Shown: positions 28,647 through 38,120, counted from the first letter of the stretch. The stretch: 64,000 nt of DNA from Pseudomonas antarctica (GCF_001647715.1 NZ_CP015600.1:5828001-5892000); one strand, 5' to 3'. Numbers and translations are program-made. The notes: generated from the letters alone by a model not told the origin.

Positions 28647-28674
28647 AATATAAGGGTTTTTTGGGAAATGTCAC
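28647..28674 (-). promoter_or_regulatory. Candidate integrase promoter
   Basis: On the minus strand GTGACA (28674-28669) and TATATT (28652-28647) are separated by 16 bases. The start point would fall near 28640, inside the right arm-type site and 40 bases before the chosen GTG. Confidence 0.5.
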
Positions 28675-28756
28675 GAAACGATAAATCAGGCTTAGACGCC
28701 TGTATTTACTGGCCTTAGCGTTCCATAGTGTTACACAGAATTAAGTAATCTCATGC

Positions 28757-28802
28757 CTCATAATCCCTTGGTCGTAGGTTCGAGTCCTACTGGGCCCACC
28801 AA
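28757..28802 (+). repeat. attR: right copy of the 46-bp attachment repeat
   Basis: This is a perfect copy of the tRNA-Ile segment 22174-22219 without the 5' half of the tRNA. It marks the right end of the element. Confidence 0.95.
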
Positions 28803-28807
28803 ACAAG

Positions 28808-28830
28808 AAAGCCGCGCACTGCGCGGCTTT
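28808..28830 (+). terminator. Displaced host terminator of tRNA-Ile
   Basis: AAAGCCGCGC and GCGCGGCTTT form a 10-bp stem around ACT, six bases beyond attR. If the element is removed, this hairpin lies directly behind the tRNA, so it is most likely the original terminator. Confidence 0.75.
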
Positions 28831-28934
28831 CGTGTATCTGGCGTAGAGGTTTTTGTCAGCTGTTCGCCTACCACCTCCACACCCACGCAAACCTGTAACA
28901 TGGCGCCCCATTGCCGCCCGCACTGGAGCTCCCC

Positions 28935-29381
28935 TTGCCCGCCCTGGATGAAATCGATCGCCAACTGATCGCCGCCTTGCAGATCAACGCCCGCGAAAGC
29001 GTGGCCATGCTTGCACGGCAGTTGGGTATTGCGCGCACCACGGTGACGTCGCGCCTGGCACGCCTGGAGAAAACCCAGGTGATTACCGGGTATGGCGTGC
29101 GCCTCGGGCAGCGTGTGATCGATGGTGGTTTGCAGGCTTATGTCGGGATCACCGTACAAGCGCGTTCGGGCAAGGAAGTGTTGCGCCGGCTCAGCGCCAT
29201 GGCGCAGGTGCAGCAGCTGTGTGCGGTGAGTGGCGAATTCGATTACGTGGCCTGGCTGCGCACCGATTCGCCGGAACAGCTGGATCAGTTGCTGGACCAG
29301 ATTGGCAGCGTCGATGGCGTGGAGAAAACCACCACCTCGATCATCCTCAGTAACAAATTGGATCGTGGCCAACCAATCTGA
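28935..29381 (+). CDS. Lrp/AsnC family transcriptional regulator
   Basis: A 148-aa feast/famine regulator. The N-terminal helix-turn-helix runs from DEIDRQLIAALQ to RTTVTSRLARLEK. The C-terminal RAM ligand domain includes YVGITVQARSG and GEFDYVAWLRTD. I chose the TTG at 28935 because GGAG precedes it by six bases; another TTG at 28911 is possible and there is no ATG in frame. It precedes davB-davA in the same direction, as in P. putida, so control of lysine catabolism is likely. Confidence 0.88.
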   Translation: MPALDEIDRQLIAALQINARESVAMLARQLGIARTTVTSRLARLEKTQVITGYGVRLGQRVIDGGLQAYVGITVQARSGKEVLRRLSAMAQVQQLCAVSGEFDYVAWLRTDSPEQLDQLLDQIGSVDGVEKTTTSIILSNKLDRGQPI

Positions 29382-29480
29382 CTTACAACTTCGTCACTTT
29401 GACTAAAAACAATCCAATCCGACGACACTTTGCGTCTTATTAACGAACGCAACGCTCCCTAAACTGGCTGCCATCTTTTC

Positions 29481-29487
29481 CTATACT
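29481..29487 (+). promoter_or_regulatory. Candidate RpoS-type -10 element for davBA
   Basis: CTATACT is an exact match to the sigma-S -10 consensus and is followed by CAA. It lies 41 bases before the davB ATG. No strong -35 is needed for that class. A partly palindromic ACGACACTTTGCGTCTT segment about 45 bases upstream could bind the Lrp-type regulator. Confidence 0.4.
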
Positions 29488-29527
29488 CAACGGGCTGAAT
29501 CCCGCCGAGTCGCCAGTAAGGTCAGCC

Positions 29528-31231
29528 ATGAGCATTCCGTCCAGCACCATCAGCAAAACCAATCGCCACCCCGCCGACGGTAAAAAACCTATCACCATCT
29601 TTGGCCCGGACTTTCCGTTTGCCTTTGATGACTGGATTGAGCACCCGGCCGGTCTGGGCAGCATCCCGGCGGCCAACCATGGCGCCGAAGTGGCGATTGT
29701 CGGTGCCGGGATCGCGGGTCTGGTGGCCGCCTACGAGCTGATGAAGCTGGGCCTCAAGCCCGTGGTGTATGAAGCCTCGAAAATGGGCGGTCGCCTGCGC
29801 TCCCAGGCGTTTGAAGGGGCCGAAGGCATCATCGCCGAGTTGGGTGGCATGCGTTTTCCGGTGTCGTCCACCGCGTTCTACCACTATGTGGACAAGCTGG
29901 GCCTGGAAACCAAACCCTTCCCCAACCCGCTGACGCCGGCCTCCGGCAGTACCGTTATCGACCTCGAAGGCCAGACTCACTACGCGCAAAAAATCTCCGA
30001 CTTGCCGGTACTGTTCCAGGAAGTTGCCGATGCTTGGGCGGATGCGCTGGAAGCCGGTTCGCAGTTCGGTGATATCCAGCAGGCCATCCGCGACCGCGAC
30101 GTGCCACGCCTCAAAGCGCTGTGGAATAAGCTGGTGCCGCTGTGGGACGACCGCACCTTCTATGACTTCGTCGCCACCTCCAAGGCCTTCGCCAAGCTGT
30201 CGTTCCATCACCGCGAAGTGTTCGGCCAGGTCGGTTTCGGCACCGGCGGCTGGGACTCGGACTTCCCTAACTCGATGCTCGAGATCTTCCGCGTGGTGAT
30301 GACCAACTGCGACGACCATCAACACCTGGTGGTCGGCGGTGTGGCGCAAGTGCCCATGGGCATCTGGCGCCATGTGCCGGAGCGTTGTGCGCACTGGCCG
30401 GCCGGCACCAGCCTCAGTTCGTTGCATCGCGGCGCGCCACGGGCGGGTGTGAAACGCATTGCCCACGCCGCCGATGGCCGCTTCGCCGTCACCGACAACT
30501 ACGGCGACACCCGCGAATACGCCGCCGTACTGACCACCTGCCAAAGCTGGCTGCTGACCACCCAGATCGAATGCGACGAAACCCTGTTCTCGCAAAAAAT
30601 GTGGATGGCCCTGGACCGCACGCGCTACATGCAGTCGTCGAAAACCTTCGTGATGGTCGACCGCCCGTTCTGGAAAGACAAAGACCCGGAAACCGGCCGC
30701 GACCTGATGAGCATGACCCTCACCGATCGCCTGACCCGTGGCACTTACCTGTTCGACAACGGCGACGACAAGCCTGGGGTTATCTGCCTGTCGTACTCGT
30801 GGATGAGCGACGCGCTGAAAATGCTGCCGCAGCCCATCGACAAGCGCGTGAAGCTGGCCCTCGACGCGCTGAAGAAGATTTACCCGAAAGTCGACATCAA
30901 GGCGCGCATCATCGGCGACCCAATCACCGTATCGTGGGAAGCCGACCCGCATTTCCTCGGGGCGTTCAAAGGTGCATTGCCCGGCCACTATCGCTATAAC
31001 CAGCGGATGTATGCGCACTTCATGCAAAAGGACATGCCCGCCGAACAACGCGGGATTTTTATCGCCGGTGACGACGTGTCCTGGACGCCCGCCTGGGTGG
31101 AAGGCGCGGTGCAGACTTCGCTGAACGCGGTGTGGGGCATCATGACTCACTTCGGTGGCAGCACTCACTCGGAGAACCCGGGGCCGGGTGACGTATTTGA
31201 TGAAATCGGACCGATCGCCCTGGCCGATTAA
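29528..31231 (+). CDS. davB: L-lysine 2-monooxygenase (flavin amine oxidase family)
   Basis: A 567-aa FAD enzyme that converts L-lysine to 5-aminovaleramide with oxygen, releasing CO2. The Rossmann motif VAIVGAGIAGLVAAYEL (GAGIAG at residues 59-64) is followed by YEASKMGGRLRSQ, and the C-terminal flavin segment is IFIAGDDVSWTPAWVEGA. The sequence agrees with the Pseudomonas L-amino acid oxidase/monooxygenase group and with P. putida DavB, which has the same neighbours. Older annotations call it tryptophan 2-monooxygenase or amine oxidase. davA follows after 10 bases. Confidence 0.92.
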   Translation: MSIPSSTISKTNRHPADGKKPITIFGPDFPFAFDDWIEHPAGLGSIPAANHGAEVAIVGAGIAGLVAAYELMKLGLKPVVYEASKMGGRLRSQAFEGAEGIIAELGGMRFPVSSTAFYHYVDKLGLETKPFPNPLTPASGSTVIDLEGQTHYAQKISDLPVLFQEVADAWADALEAGSQFGDIQQAIRDRDVPRLKALWNKLVPLWDDRTFYDFVATSKAFAKLSFHHREVFGQVGFGTGGWDSDFPNSMLEIFRVVMTNCDDHQHLVVGGVAQVPMGIWRHVPERCAHWPAGTSLSSLHRGAPRAGVKRIAHAADGRFAVTDNYGDTREYAAVLTTCQSWLLTTQIECDETLFSQKMWMALDRTRYMQSSKTFVMVDRPFWKDKDPETGRDLMSMTLTDRLTRGTYLFDNGDDKPGVICLSYSWMSDALKMLPQPIDKRVKLALDALKKIYPKVDIKARIIGDPITVSWEADPHFLGAFKGALPGHYRYNQRMYAHFMQKDMPAEQRGIFIAGDDVSWTPAWVEGAVQTSLNAVWGIMTHFGGSTHSENPGPGDVFDEIGPIALAD

Positions 31232-31241
31232 GGAGTTGAAC

Positions 31242-32036
31242 ATGCGCGTCGCCCTATACCAATGCCCACCGCTGCCGTTGGATGTCGCCGGTAACCTCAA
31301 GCGCCTGCACCAACTCGCGCATGAAGCGTCGGGTGCCGATGTGCTGGTGCTGCCGGAGATGTTCCTCAGCGGCTACAACATCGGTGCCGAAGCGGTTGGC
31401 GCGCTGGCCGAAGCCCAGGACGGGCCGTCAGCACAGACGATTGCCGACCTGGCGAAAAGCGCCGGGCTGGCGATCCTCTATGGCTACCCGGAGCGGGCCG
31501 AGGACGGGCAGATCTACAACGCCGTGCAGTTGATCGACGCTCACGGCCAGCGCCTGTGCAACTACCGCAAGACCCACCTGTTTGGCGACCTGGATCACTC
31601 GATGTTCAGCGCCGGGGAGGACGATTTCCCGCTGGTGGAATTGAACGGTTGGACGCTCGGTTTTCTGATCTGCTATGACCTGGAATTCCCGGAAAACACC
31701 CGTCGCCTGGCCCTCGCCGGGGCCGAACTGATCCTGGTGCCCACCGCCAACATGGTGCCGTTCGACTTCGTCGCCGACGTGACCGTGCGAGCGCGGGCCT
31801 TTGAAAATCAGTGTTATGTGGCCTATGCCAACTATTGCGGGCACGAGGACGAGATTCAATACTGCGGGCAAAGCAGCATTGCCGCGCCGAATGGTCAGCG
31901 AATCGCCCAGGCTGGCCTGGATGAAGCCTTGATCGTCGGGCAGTTGGATCGCCAAGCCATCACGGACGCACGTGCTGCCAACCACTACCTCCAGGATCGA
32001 CGCCCCGAGCTATACGGCGCGCTGCACAAGCCCTGA
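31242..32036 (+). CDS. davA: 5-aminovaleramide amidohydrolase (nitrilase superfamily)
   Basis: A 264-aa carbon-nitrogen hydrolase that cleaves 5-aminovaleramide to 5-aminovalerate and ammonia, the step after DavB. The catalytic triad is visible as E39 (LPEMFLSGYN), K110 (YRKTHLFG) and C144 (LICYDLEFPE). AGGAG lies seven bases before the ATG at 31242. It forms a two-gene operon with davB. The next gene, pqqF, starts 60 bases further on, in a region with two GGTTTGTTA repeats. Confidence 0.92.
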   Translation: MRVALYQCPPLPLDVAGNLKRLHQLAHEASGADVLVLPEMFLSGYNIGAEAVGALAEAQDGPSAQTIADLAKSAGLAILYGYPERAEDGQIYNAVQLIDAHGQRLCNYRKTHLFGDLDHSMFSAGEDDFPLVELNGWTLGFLICYDLEFPENTRRLALAGAELILVPTANMVPFDFVADVTVRARAFENQCYVAYANYCGHEDEIQYCGQSSIAAPNGQRIAQAGLDEALIVGQLDRQAITDARAANHYLQDRRPELYGALHKP

Positions 32037-32095
32037 CCCAGCCGGTTTGTTAGCGGTTTGTTAACATGGGCACATCCTACGTTTCGGAAGTGCCC

Positions 32096-34471
32096 ATGCC
32101 TGCGCCGGCCCACCCTCATCACCTGCACCTGACCCTGGCCAACGGCCTGCACGTTTCCCTGCACCATGCGCCGCGTTTGAAGCGTTGCGCCGCGGTGTTA
32201 CGCGTGGCCGCTGGCAGCCATGACGTGCCATTGGCCTGGCCGGGGCTGGCGCATTTTCTTGAGCATTTGTTGTTTCTCGGCACCCAACGGTTTCCGACAA
32301 ACGAAGGGTTGATGGCCTACGTGCAGCGTCATGGCGGGCAGGTCAACGCCAGCACCCGCGAGCGCACCACGGACTTCTTCTTTGAGTTGCCGGTGGCGCC
32401 CTTTGCGGATGGCTTGGAGCGGCTGGCCGAGATGCTGGCCCATCCGCGCCTGGCGCTTGAAGACCAACTGCGTGAACGCGAAGTGCTGCAAGCGGAGTTT
32501 GTTGCCTGGTCTCAGGACGCCCAGGCGCAACAGCAAGTCGCGCTGCTGGAAGGTTTGGCAGCCGATCATCCTCTGCGAGGCTTTCATGCGGGCAATCGCG
32601 ATAGCCTGCCGGTGGAGCGTGAGGCATTTCAACAGGCACTGCGGGAATTCCACTCCGGGTTCTATCGGACCGGGCAGATGACCTTGAGCCTCGCTGGCCC
32701 GCAACCGCTGGAGGAACTGCACGCGTTGGCTCAACAGTTCAGCGAAACATTGGTTTCAGGGCCTGCGCGCCCACAGGCACCGCCGCCAGCGCTGATGCGA
32801 GGCCAGGCACGGCGTTTTCAACACATCGCCAACCACCACCTGCACCACGTCATTACCTGTGACGCCCCCCGTGAAGCACTGGATTTTCTCTGCACGTGGC
32901 TCAACGCCTCGGCACCGGGTGGGCTGCTGGCGGAACTGAAAGCACAAAAACTGGCCAGCGCTGTGCAGGCTTCCGTGCTCTATCACTTCGCCGGTCAGGC
33001 AGTGCTGGATATCGACTTTACCCTCGACAATCAAGATAGTTCGGCTACTCGAATCGAAACGCTGCTGCACGACTGGCTGAGCTTTTTCATACACAGCGAC
33101 TGGGCTTCGTTACGCGAAGAATTCGCCCTGCGTGCGGCTCGCCAACAACAGGTCCAGGGCGCCCTTGCATTGGCTCGGCACGACAGCGCAGGCCTGTCGG
33201 ACGAGGACTGCGTAGCCCTGAAGGCGATGCTTGATGCTCTGCACCTGCCGCCCTCTGAACACACCTGGCAATTGCCACCCCACAACCCGTTCCTGCGCCC
33301 GCCCGTCAAAGAAGAACGCGCCGGGCTGATTCGCGGCCAGACCAGCGCCCACCGTGGTTTGCGCACCTTTGCCCAGGACCGCTCCCGAGGCCGCCGAGAA
33401 GTGTCGGCGCTGGCATTCAGCCAGGCCTTGGCAGATGACACCGATGAAGGCGCGCTCTACCTGCACTGGCGGTTTGATTGCGCCGTACCCGCCGGGCTGG
33501 AAAGCGCATTGCAGCCGTTGCGTGAGCATGCCCATCAGGCTGGAATCGAGTTGTCTTTCGAAACCACTGGTAATGACTGGCAGGTGAAAATGGTCGGCCT
33601 TCACGAGCCCATGCCGGCAGTGGTTGAAGAACTGTCGCGTCGCCTTGGCTCAGCGGATGAACACCTGCCGCCACCCGCCCCAGCGCCGCTGATCGCTATT
33701 CGCGCATTGCTCAAGGCGTTGCCTGCTTGCTGCACCGGTGATCATTCGCGAGCATGCGAGACGCCCGCCCCATGGACTAACGCCCGGTGGCAAGGGCTGG
33801 GTTTCGGTTTACCCGCCGCGTGTGAAGCTGCGATCAAAATCGCGGCAGCCCGGTTGCCCGGGCAGCCGGCAAGCCTTGAGTACACGTCACCCACCCTCGA
33901 CGGCCAGAAGCGATGGCACGAGGTAAACACCGACGCCAGCGAGGCCGCGTTGTTGCTGTTTTGCCCAACGCCGACGCGCGCCCTGGCAGACGAAGCGGCA
34001 TGGCGACTGCTTGGGCATCTGCTGCAGGGTCCGTTTTACCAGCGCCTGCGCGTCGAACTGCAAATCGGCTACGCGGTCTTCAGCGGTATGCGACAGGTCA
34101 ACGGGCAAACCGGGCTGCTGTTTGGCGTGCAATCCCCCGGCGTTTCCCTGAGCGGGATCGTTGATCACCTGAAAACCTTCCTGGAACAGGTGTCGGCATT
34201 GGTCGACAGCCGCGGCGACTTTGACAACCAACGCTTGGCGCAGCAATTCACTGCCGATGAGCTGCCTGTCGCCCAAGCCGCCGAGCTGCTTTGGCATGCC
34301 CACCTGGCGGGCCACACGTCGGATTATCTGGGGCAACTTCAACACCTGATCCAAACCCTGACGCGCGAGGATTTGCAGCACGCCGTCCAGCAACTCAACG
34401 ACGCTACAGGAGGCTGGCGCTGTGTGGCCAACGGGCCGCGTGTCACGGACGCCTGGCAACCGGCAGGCTGA
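32096..34471 (+). CDS. pqqF: PQQ biosynthesis peptidase PqqF (M16 family)
   Basis: A 791-aa zinc peptidase of the pitrilysin/insulinase family, believed to trim the crosslinked PqqA peptide. The inverted zinc motif HFLEH is at H53-E56-H57, with the distal glutamate in the following ERTTDFFFEL to VLQAEF region. The rest is the diverged second M16 half. I chose the ATG at 32096 (MPAPAHPHHLHL), with GGAAG upstream; an ATG ten codons earlier is possible. Two CGGTTTGTTA direct repeats (32043 and 32054) just upstream may be regulatory. It precedes pqqABCDE. Confidence 0.93.
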   Translation: MPAPAHPHHLHLTLANGLHVSLHHAPRLKRCAAVLRVAAGSHDVPLAWPGLAHFLEHLLFLGTQRFPTNEGLMAYVQRHGGQVNASTRERTTDFFFELPVAPFADGLERLAEMLAHPRLALEDQLREREVLQAEFVAWSQDAQAQQQVALLEGLAADHPLRGFHAGNRDSLPVEREAFQQALREFHSGFYRTGQMTLSLAGPQPLEELHALAQQFSETLVSGPARPQAPPPALMRGQARRFQHIANHHLHHVITCDAPREALDFLCTWLNASAPGGLLAELKAQKLASAVQASVLYHFAGQAVLDIDFTLDNQDSSATRIETLLHDWLSFFIHSDWASLREEFALRAARQQQVQGALALARHDSAGLSDEDCVALKAMLDALHLPPSEHTWQLPPHNPFLRPPVKEERAGLIRGQTSAHRGLRTFAQDRSRGRREVSALAFSQALADDTDEGALYLHWRFDCAVPAGLESALQPLREHAHQAGIELSFETTGNDWQVKMVGLHEPMPAVVEELSRRLGSADEHLPPPAPAPLIAIRALLKALPACCTGDHSRACETPAPWTNARWQGLGFGLPAACEAAIKIAAARLPGQPASLEYTSPTLDGQKRWHEVNTDASEAALLLFCPTPTRALADEAAWRLLGHLLQGPFYQRLRVELQIGYAVFSGMRQVNGQTGLLFGVQSPGVSLSGIVDHLKTFLEQVSALVDSRGDFDNQRLAQQFTADELPVAQAAELLWHAHLAGHTSDYLGQLQHLIQTLTREDLQHAVQQLNDATGGWRCVANGPRVTDAWQPAG

Positions 34472-34629
34472 TCATTGCCAACCCTGCAACAGGCTTTTTC
34501 CGCCAAGACAGCGCTAACTTGAAAAGAATTGCGTAACATTAATAGGCAATATCTGAACATCTCCGATTGGAGGTGGACTATATGTATTACTCAGTAGTGA
34601 ACGTCCCATCCCTTGGTAGGAGTATGAAT

Positions 34630-34704
34630 ATGACTTGGTCCAAACCTGCTTACACTGATCTGCGTATCGGTTTTGAAGTCACCATGTACTTCGCCAGCCG
34701 CTGA
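34630..34704 (+). CDS. pqqA: PQQ precursor peptide PqqA
   Basis: A 24-aa ribosomal peptide, [18 protein letters not shown] with the tail MYFASR. The glutamate (in GFEVTMY) and the tyrosine three residues later are crosslinked by PqqE to make pyrroloquinoline quinone. AGGAG lies seven bases before this ATG. The frame is also open from an ATG at 34582, which has its own strong GGAGGTG site and would add 16 residues. I prefer the short form as it matches known PqqA. An intrinsic terminator follows. Confidence 0.93.
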   Translation: MTWSKPAYTDLRIGFEVTMYFASR

Positions 34705-34721
34705 TTGGCTGGGTAAGACAA

Positions 34722-34747
34722 CGCCTCGGCTCGCCCGGGGCGTTTTT
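34722..34747 (+). terminator. Intrinsic terminator between pqqA and pqqB
   Basis: CGCCTCGG (34722-34729) pairs with CCGGGGCG (34735-34742) around CTCGC and is followed by TTTTTGTTTT. Partial termination here would give more pqqA than pqqBCDE message. Confidence 0.85.
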
Positions 34748-34775
34748 GTTTTGAGTTTTGCTTGATGGAGCGACC

Positions 34776-35687
34776 ATGTTTGTCCAGATTCTAGGTTCCG
34801 CCGCCGGCGGTGGCTTCCCGCAGTGGAACTGCAACTGCGTGAACTGCGCAGGCTTTCGCGATGGCAGCCTGCGGGCCCAGGCGCGTACTCAGTCGTCCAT
34901 CGCGATCTCTGACGATGGCGTTAACTGGGTGCTGTGTAATGCTTCGCCGGATATCCGCGCGCAACTGCAAGGCTTTGCACCGATGCAACCCGGCCGCGCC
35001 CTACGCGATACCGGCATCAGCGCGATCATCTTGATGGACAGCCAGATCGACCACACCACCGGCCTGTTGAGCCTGCGCGAAGGCTGCCCGCACCAGGTGT
35101 GGTGCACCGACATGGTCCATGAAGACCTGAGCACCGGCTTCCCGCTGTTCACCATGCTCACGCACTGGAACGGCGGCCTGGCCTGGAACCGCATCGAACT
35201 GGACGCCAGCTTCACCATCCCGGCGTGCCCTAACCTGCGTTTCACCCCGCTGCCACTGCGCAGCGCCGCACCACCCTACTCGCCGCACCGCTTCGACCCG
35301 CACCCCGGCGATAACATCGGCCTGATCGTTGAAGACCTGCGCACCGGCGGCAAACTGTTCTACGCCCCGGGCCTGGGCAAGGTCGACGCGCCATTGCTGG
35401 AGATCATGGCGGGCAGCGATTGCCTGCTGGTGGACGGCACGATGTGGGATGACGATGAAATGCAGCGCCGTGGCGTTGGCACCCGCACCGGTCGCGAGAT
35501 GGGCCACCTGGCGCAAAACGGCCCCGGCGGCATGCTGGAAGTGCTGGAGCAGTTGCCCAAGCAACGCAAAGTGCTGATTCACATCAACAACACTAACCCG
35601 ATCCTCGATGAGGACTCCCCCGAAAGGGCCGAGCTGGTACGGCGTAATGTTGAAGTGGCTTACGACGGCATGAGCCTCGAATTGTAG
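34776..35687 (+). CDS. pqqB: PQQ biosynthesis protein PqqB (metallo-beta-lactamase fold)
   Basis: A 303-aa metallo-beta-lactamase-fold protein acting on the tyrosine-derived intermediate of PQQ synthesis. Its N-terminus [20 protein letters not shown] carries the CNCVNC cysteines typical of PqqB. The degenerate metal motif is [10 protein letters not shown], and a later [15 protein letters not shown] is the conserved C-terminal element. I chose the ATG at 34776, with GGAG six bases upstream. It sits after the pqqA terminator and leads the tightly packed pqqBCDE group. Confidence 0.95.
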   Translation: MFVQILGSAAGGGFPQWNCNCVNCAGFRDGSLRAQARTQSSIAISDDGVNWVLCNASPDIRAQLQGFAPMQPGRALRDTGISAIILMDSQIDHTTGLLSLREGCPHQVWCTDMVHEDLSTGFPLFTMLTHWNGGLAWNRIELDASFTIPACPNLRFTPLPLRSAAPPYSPHRFDPHPGDNIGLIVEDLRTGGKLFYAPGLGKVDAPLLEIMAGSDCLLVDGTMWDDDEMQRRGVGTRTGREMGHLAQNGPGGMLEVLEQLPKQRKVLIHINNTNPILDEDSPERAELVRRNVEVAYDGMSLEL

Positions 35688-35698
35688 GAGCAACCGAA

Positions 35699-36451
35699 AT
35701 GACTGACACACCACTGACGCCCGCCGAGTTCGAGCACGCCTTACGGGCCAAGGGCGCCTTCTACCATATCCATCACCCGTACCACGTGGCGATGTATGAA
35801 GGCCGCGCCTCCCGCGAGCAGATCCAGGGCTGGGTCGCCAACCGTTTTTACTATCAGGTGAACATCCCCTTGAAGGATGCCGCCATCCTGGCCAACTGCC
35901 CGGACCGCGAAATCCGCCGCGAGTGGATCCAGCGCCTGCTCGACCACGACGGCGCCCCCGGTGAAGATGGCGGCATCGAAGCCTGGCTGCGTTTGGGTCA
36001 GGCGGTCGGCCTCGACCCGGACCAGCTGCGCTCACAGGAGCTGGTACTGCCCGGCGTGCGGTTTGCCGTGGACGCTTACGTTAACTTCGCCCGCCGCGCC
36101 AGCTGGCAAGAAGCCGCCAGCAGCTCACTGACCGAACTGTTCGCGCCGCAGATCCACCAGTCGCGCCTCGACAGCTGGCCGCAGCACTACCCGTGGATCG
36201 ACCCTGCCGGTTATGAGTATTTCCGCACCCGCCTGGGCCAGGCCCGGCGCGACGTAGAACACGGTTTGGCGATCACGCTGCAGCACTACACCACCCGCGA
36301 AGGCCAGGAGCGCATGCTGGAAATTCTCCAGTTCAAATTGGACATTCTGTGGAGCATGCTGGATGCCATGAGCATGGCCTATGAACTGAACCGCCCGCCC
36401 TATCACAGCGTGACCGAGCAGCGGGTCTGGCATAAAGGGATCACCCTATGA
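35699..36451 (+). CDS. pqqC: Pyrroloquinoline-quinone synthase PqqC
   Basis: A 250-aa cofactor-free oxidase that performs the last ring closure and eight-electron oxidation to PQQ. The all-helical fold shows active-site segments [28 protein letters not shown] and the C-terminal [23 protein letters not shown] precedes the ATG. Its stop overlaps the pqqD start (ATGA). Length and motifs match the family closely. Confidence 0.97.
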   Translation: MTDTPLTPAEFEHALRAKGAFYHIHHPYHVAMYEGRASREQIQGWVANRFYYQVNIPLKDAAILANCPDREIRREWIQRLLDHDGAPGEDGGIEAWLRLGQAVGLDPDQLRSQELVLPGVRFAVDAYVNFARRASWQEAASSSLTELFAPQIHQSRLDSWPQHYPWIDPAGYEYFRTRLGQARRDVEHGLAITLQHYTTREGQERMLEILQFKLDILWSMLDAMSMAYELNRPPYHSVTEQRVWHKGITL

Positions 36452-36723
36452 GCTTTGATCGCAGCAAAACACCGACCTGGCGCCAGGGCTATCGCTACCA
36501 GTACGAGCCAGCGCAAAAAGGCCACGTGTTGCTCTACCCCGAAGGCATGATCAAGCTCAACGATAGCGCCGCGTTGATCGGTGGTTTGATCGACGGCGAG
36601 CGCGACGTAGCGGCGATCATCGCCGAGCTGGATAAACAATTCCCTGGCGTGCCTGAGCTTGGTAAAGACATCGAGGATTTCATGGAGGTCGCCCGTGCTG
36701 AGCACTGGATCACCCTTGCCTGA
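36448..36723 (+). CDS. pqqD: PqqA-binding peptide chaperone PqqD
   Basis: A 91-aa RiPP recognition-element protein that binds PqqA and presents it to PqqE. The winged-helix sequence includes [20 protein letters not shown] and [14 protein letters not shown]. It overlaps pqqC by four bases and pqqE by 29 bases, which favours stoichiometric translation with its partner. Confidence 0.96.
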   Translation: MSFDRSKTPTWRQGYRYQYEPAQKGHVLLYPEGMIKLNDSAALIGGLIDGERDVAAIIAELDKQFPGVPELGKDIEDFMEVARAEHWITLA

Positions 36724-37846
36724 AAAGCCACCGATTGGCCTGCCGCTGTGGCTGCTCGCAGAGCTGACCTACCGCTGCCCGCTGCAGTGCCCGTATTGCT
36801 CCAATCCACTGGATTTTGCCGAGCAAGGCAAGGAGCTGAGCACTGAGCAATGGATCAAGGTATTTCGCGAAGCCCGGGAGATGGGCGCTGCGCAATTGGG
36901 CTTCTCCGGCGGTGAACCGCTGGTGCGCCAGGACCTTGCCGAGCTGATCGCCGAAGCGCGTAAGCTGGGCTTCTACACCAACCTGATTACCTCCGGCATT
37001 GGCCTCACTGAGCAGAAGATCAGTGACTTCAAGAAAGCCGGCCTGGACCATATCCAGATCAGCTTCCAGGCCAGCGATGAGCAGGTGAACAACTTGCTGG
37101 CAGGCTCGAAAAAAGCCTTCGCGCAAAAACTCGAAATGGCCCGCGCAGTGAAAGCGCATGGCTATCCGATGGTGCTGAACTTCGTCACCCATCGGCACAA
37201 TATCGATAAAATCGACCGCATCATCGAGCTGTGCATCGCACTGGAAGCAGACTTCGTCGAGCTCGCCACCTGCCAGTTCTATGGCTGGGCGCAGCTCAAT
37301 CGTGTGGGGTTGCTGCCGACTAAAGAACAGCTGGTGCGCGCCGAACGTATCACCAACGAGTACCGCGCCAAGCTGGAGGCCGAAGGCCACCCGTGCAAGC
37401 TGATTTTCGTCACACCGGATTATTACGAGGAACGCCCGAAAGCCTGCATGAATGGCTGGGGCAGCATTTTTCTGACGGTAACGCCGGACGGCACTGCCCT
37501 GCCCTGCCACGGTGCCCGACAGATGCCGGTGCAATTTCCCAATGTGCGTGACCACAGCATGCAGCACATCTGGTACGACTCGTTTGGCTTCAACCGCTTT
37601 CGCGGCTACGACTGGATGCCCGAGCCTTGCCGTTCATGCGATGAAAAAGAAAAGGACTTTGGCGGCTGCCGTTGCCAGGCGTTCATGCTCACGGGCGACG
37701 CGAGCAATGCCGACCCGGTGTGCAGCAAGTCCGAGCAGCACGGCATCATCCTGCAAGCGCGGGAAGAGGCCGAACATGCCACCCAGACCATTGAGCAACT
37801 GGCCTTTCGCAATGAGCGCAACTCACGGCTCATCGCAAAAGGCTGA
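36695..37846 (+). CDS. pqqE: PqqA peptide cyclase PqqE (radical SAM)
   Basis: A 383-aa radical SAM enzyme that makes the carbon-carbon bond between Glu and Tyr of PqqA. The SAM cluster cysteines are C28, C32 and C35 (RCPLQCPYC). The SPASM-type C-terminal auxiliary-cluster cysteines are in [28 protein letters not shown] and the later DPVC. I chose the GTG at 36695 because GGAGG lies six bases upstream; this start lies within pqqD. It is the last gene of the pqq cluster, and five bases separate its stop from the convergent small gene. Confidence 0.96.
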   Translation: MLSTGSPLPEKPPIGLPLWLLAELTYRCPLQCPYCSNPLDFAEQGKELSTEQWIKVFREAREMGAAQLGFSGGEPLVRQDLAELIAEARKLGFYTNLITSGIGLTEQKISDFKKAGLDHIQISFQASDEQVNNLLAGSKKAFAQKLEMARAVKAHGYPMVLNFVTHRHNIDKIDRIIELCIALEADFVELATCQFYGWAQLNRVGLLPTKEQLVRAERITNEYRAKLEAEGHPCKLIFVTPDYYEERPKACMNGWGSIFLTVTPDGTALPCHGARQMPVQFPNVRDHSMQHIWYDSFGFNRFRGYDWMPEPCRSCDEKEKDFGGCRCQAFMLTGDASNADPVCSKSEQHGIILQAREEAEHATQTIEQLAFRNERNSRLIAKG

Positions 37847-37851
37847 CGGCT

Positions 37852-38010
37852 TTAGCGTTTGGCGATGATGTACACGGCGTGAATGATGCCCGGGAAATAA
37901 CCGCACAGGGTCAGCAGGATGTTCAGCCAGAACGCGCCGGCGAAACCCACTTGCAGGAACACACCCAGTGGCGGCAGCAGAATGGCGATGATGATACGAA
38001 TGATGTCCAT
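37852..38010 (-). CDS. YqaE/Pmp3 family small membrane protein
   Basis: A 52-aa proteolipid beginning MDIIRIIIAILLPPLGVFLQ and ending in YIIAKR. Two hydrophobic helices (about residues 4-21 and 27-48) surround the family turn, and LCGYFPGIIHAVYII is the signature of Pmp3/YqaE. These peptides sit in the inner membrane and are linked to salt and membrane-potential stress in other organisms. The gene is too short for most length cut-offs. It converges on pqqE. Confidence 0.92.
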   Translation of the reverse strand: MDIIRIIIAILLPPLGVFLQVGFAGAFWLNILLTLCGYFPGIIHAVYIIAKR

Positions 38011-38120
38011 GGGTCAGCTCCAAAAAGTCGGCTCGTGTGAGCCGTGTAGCTAATCGACCTTGGCCGTTCGTGAGGGTTCAGTGGAATCTGGCACTGGGCC
38101 ATCCTGAAGTGAGCAGGCAA

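Noticed and set aside
29522..31300. 592-codon minus-strand frame opposite davB
   Set aside because: davB has complete flavoenzyme motifs. The opposite frame is histidine/arginine-rich and looks like no protein family.
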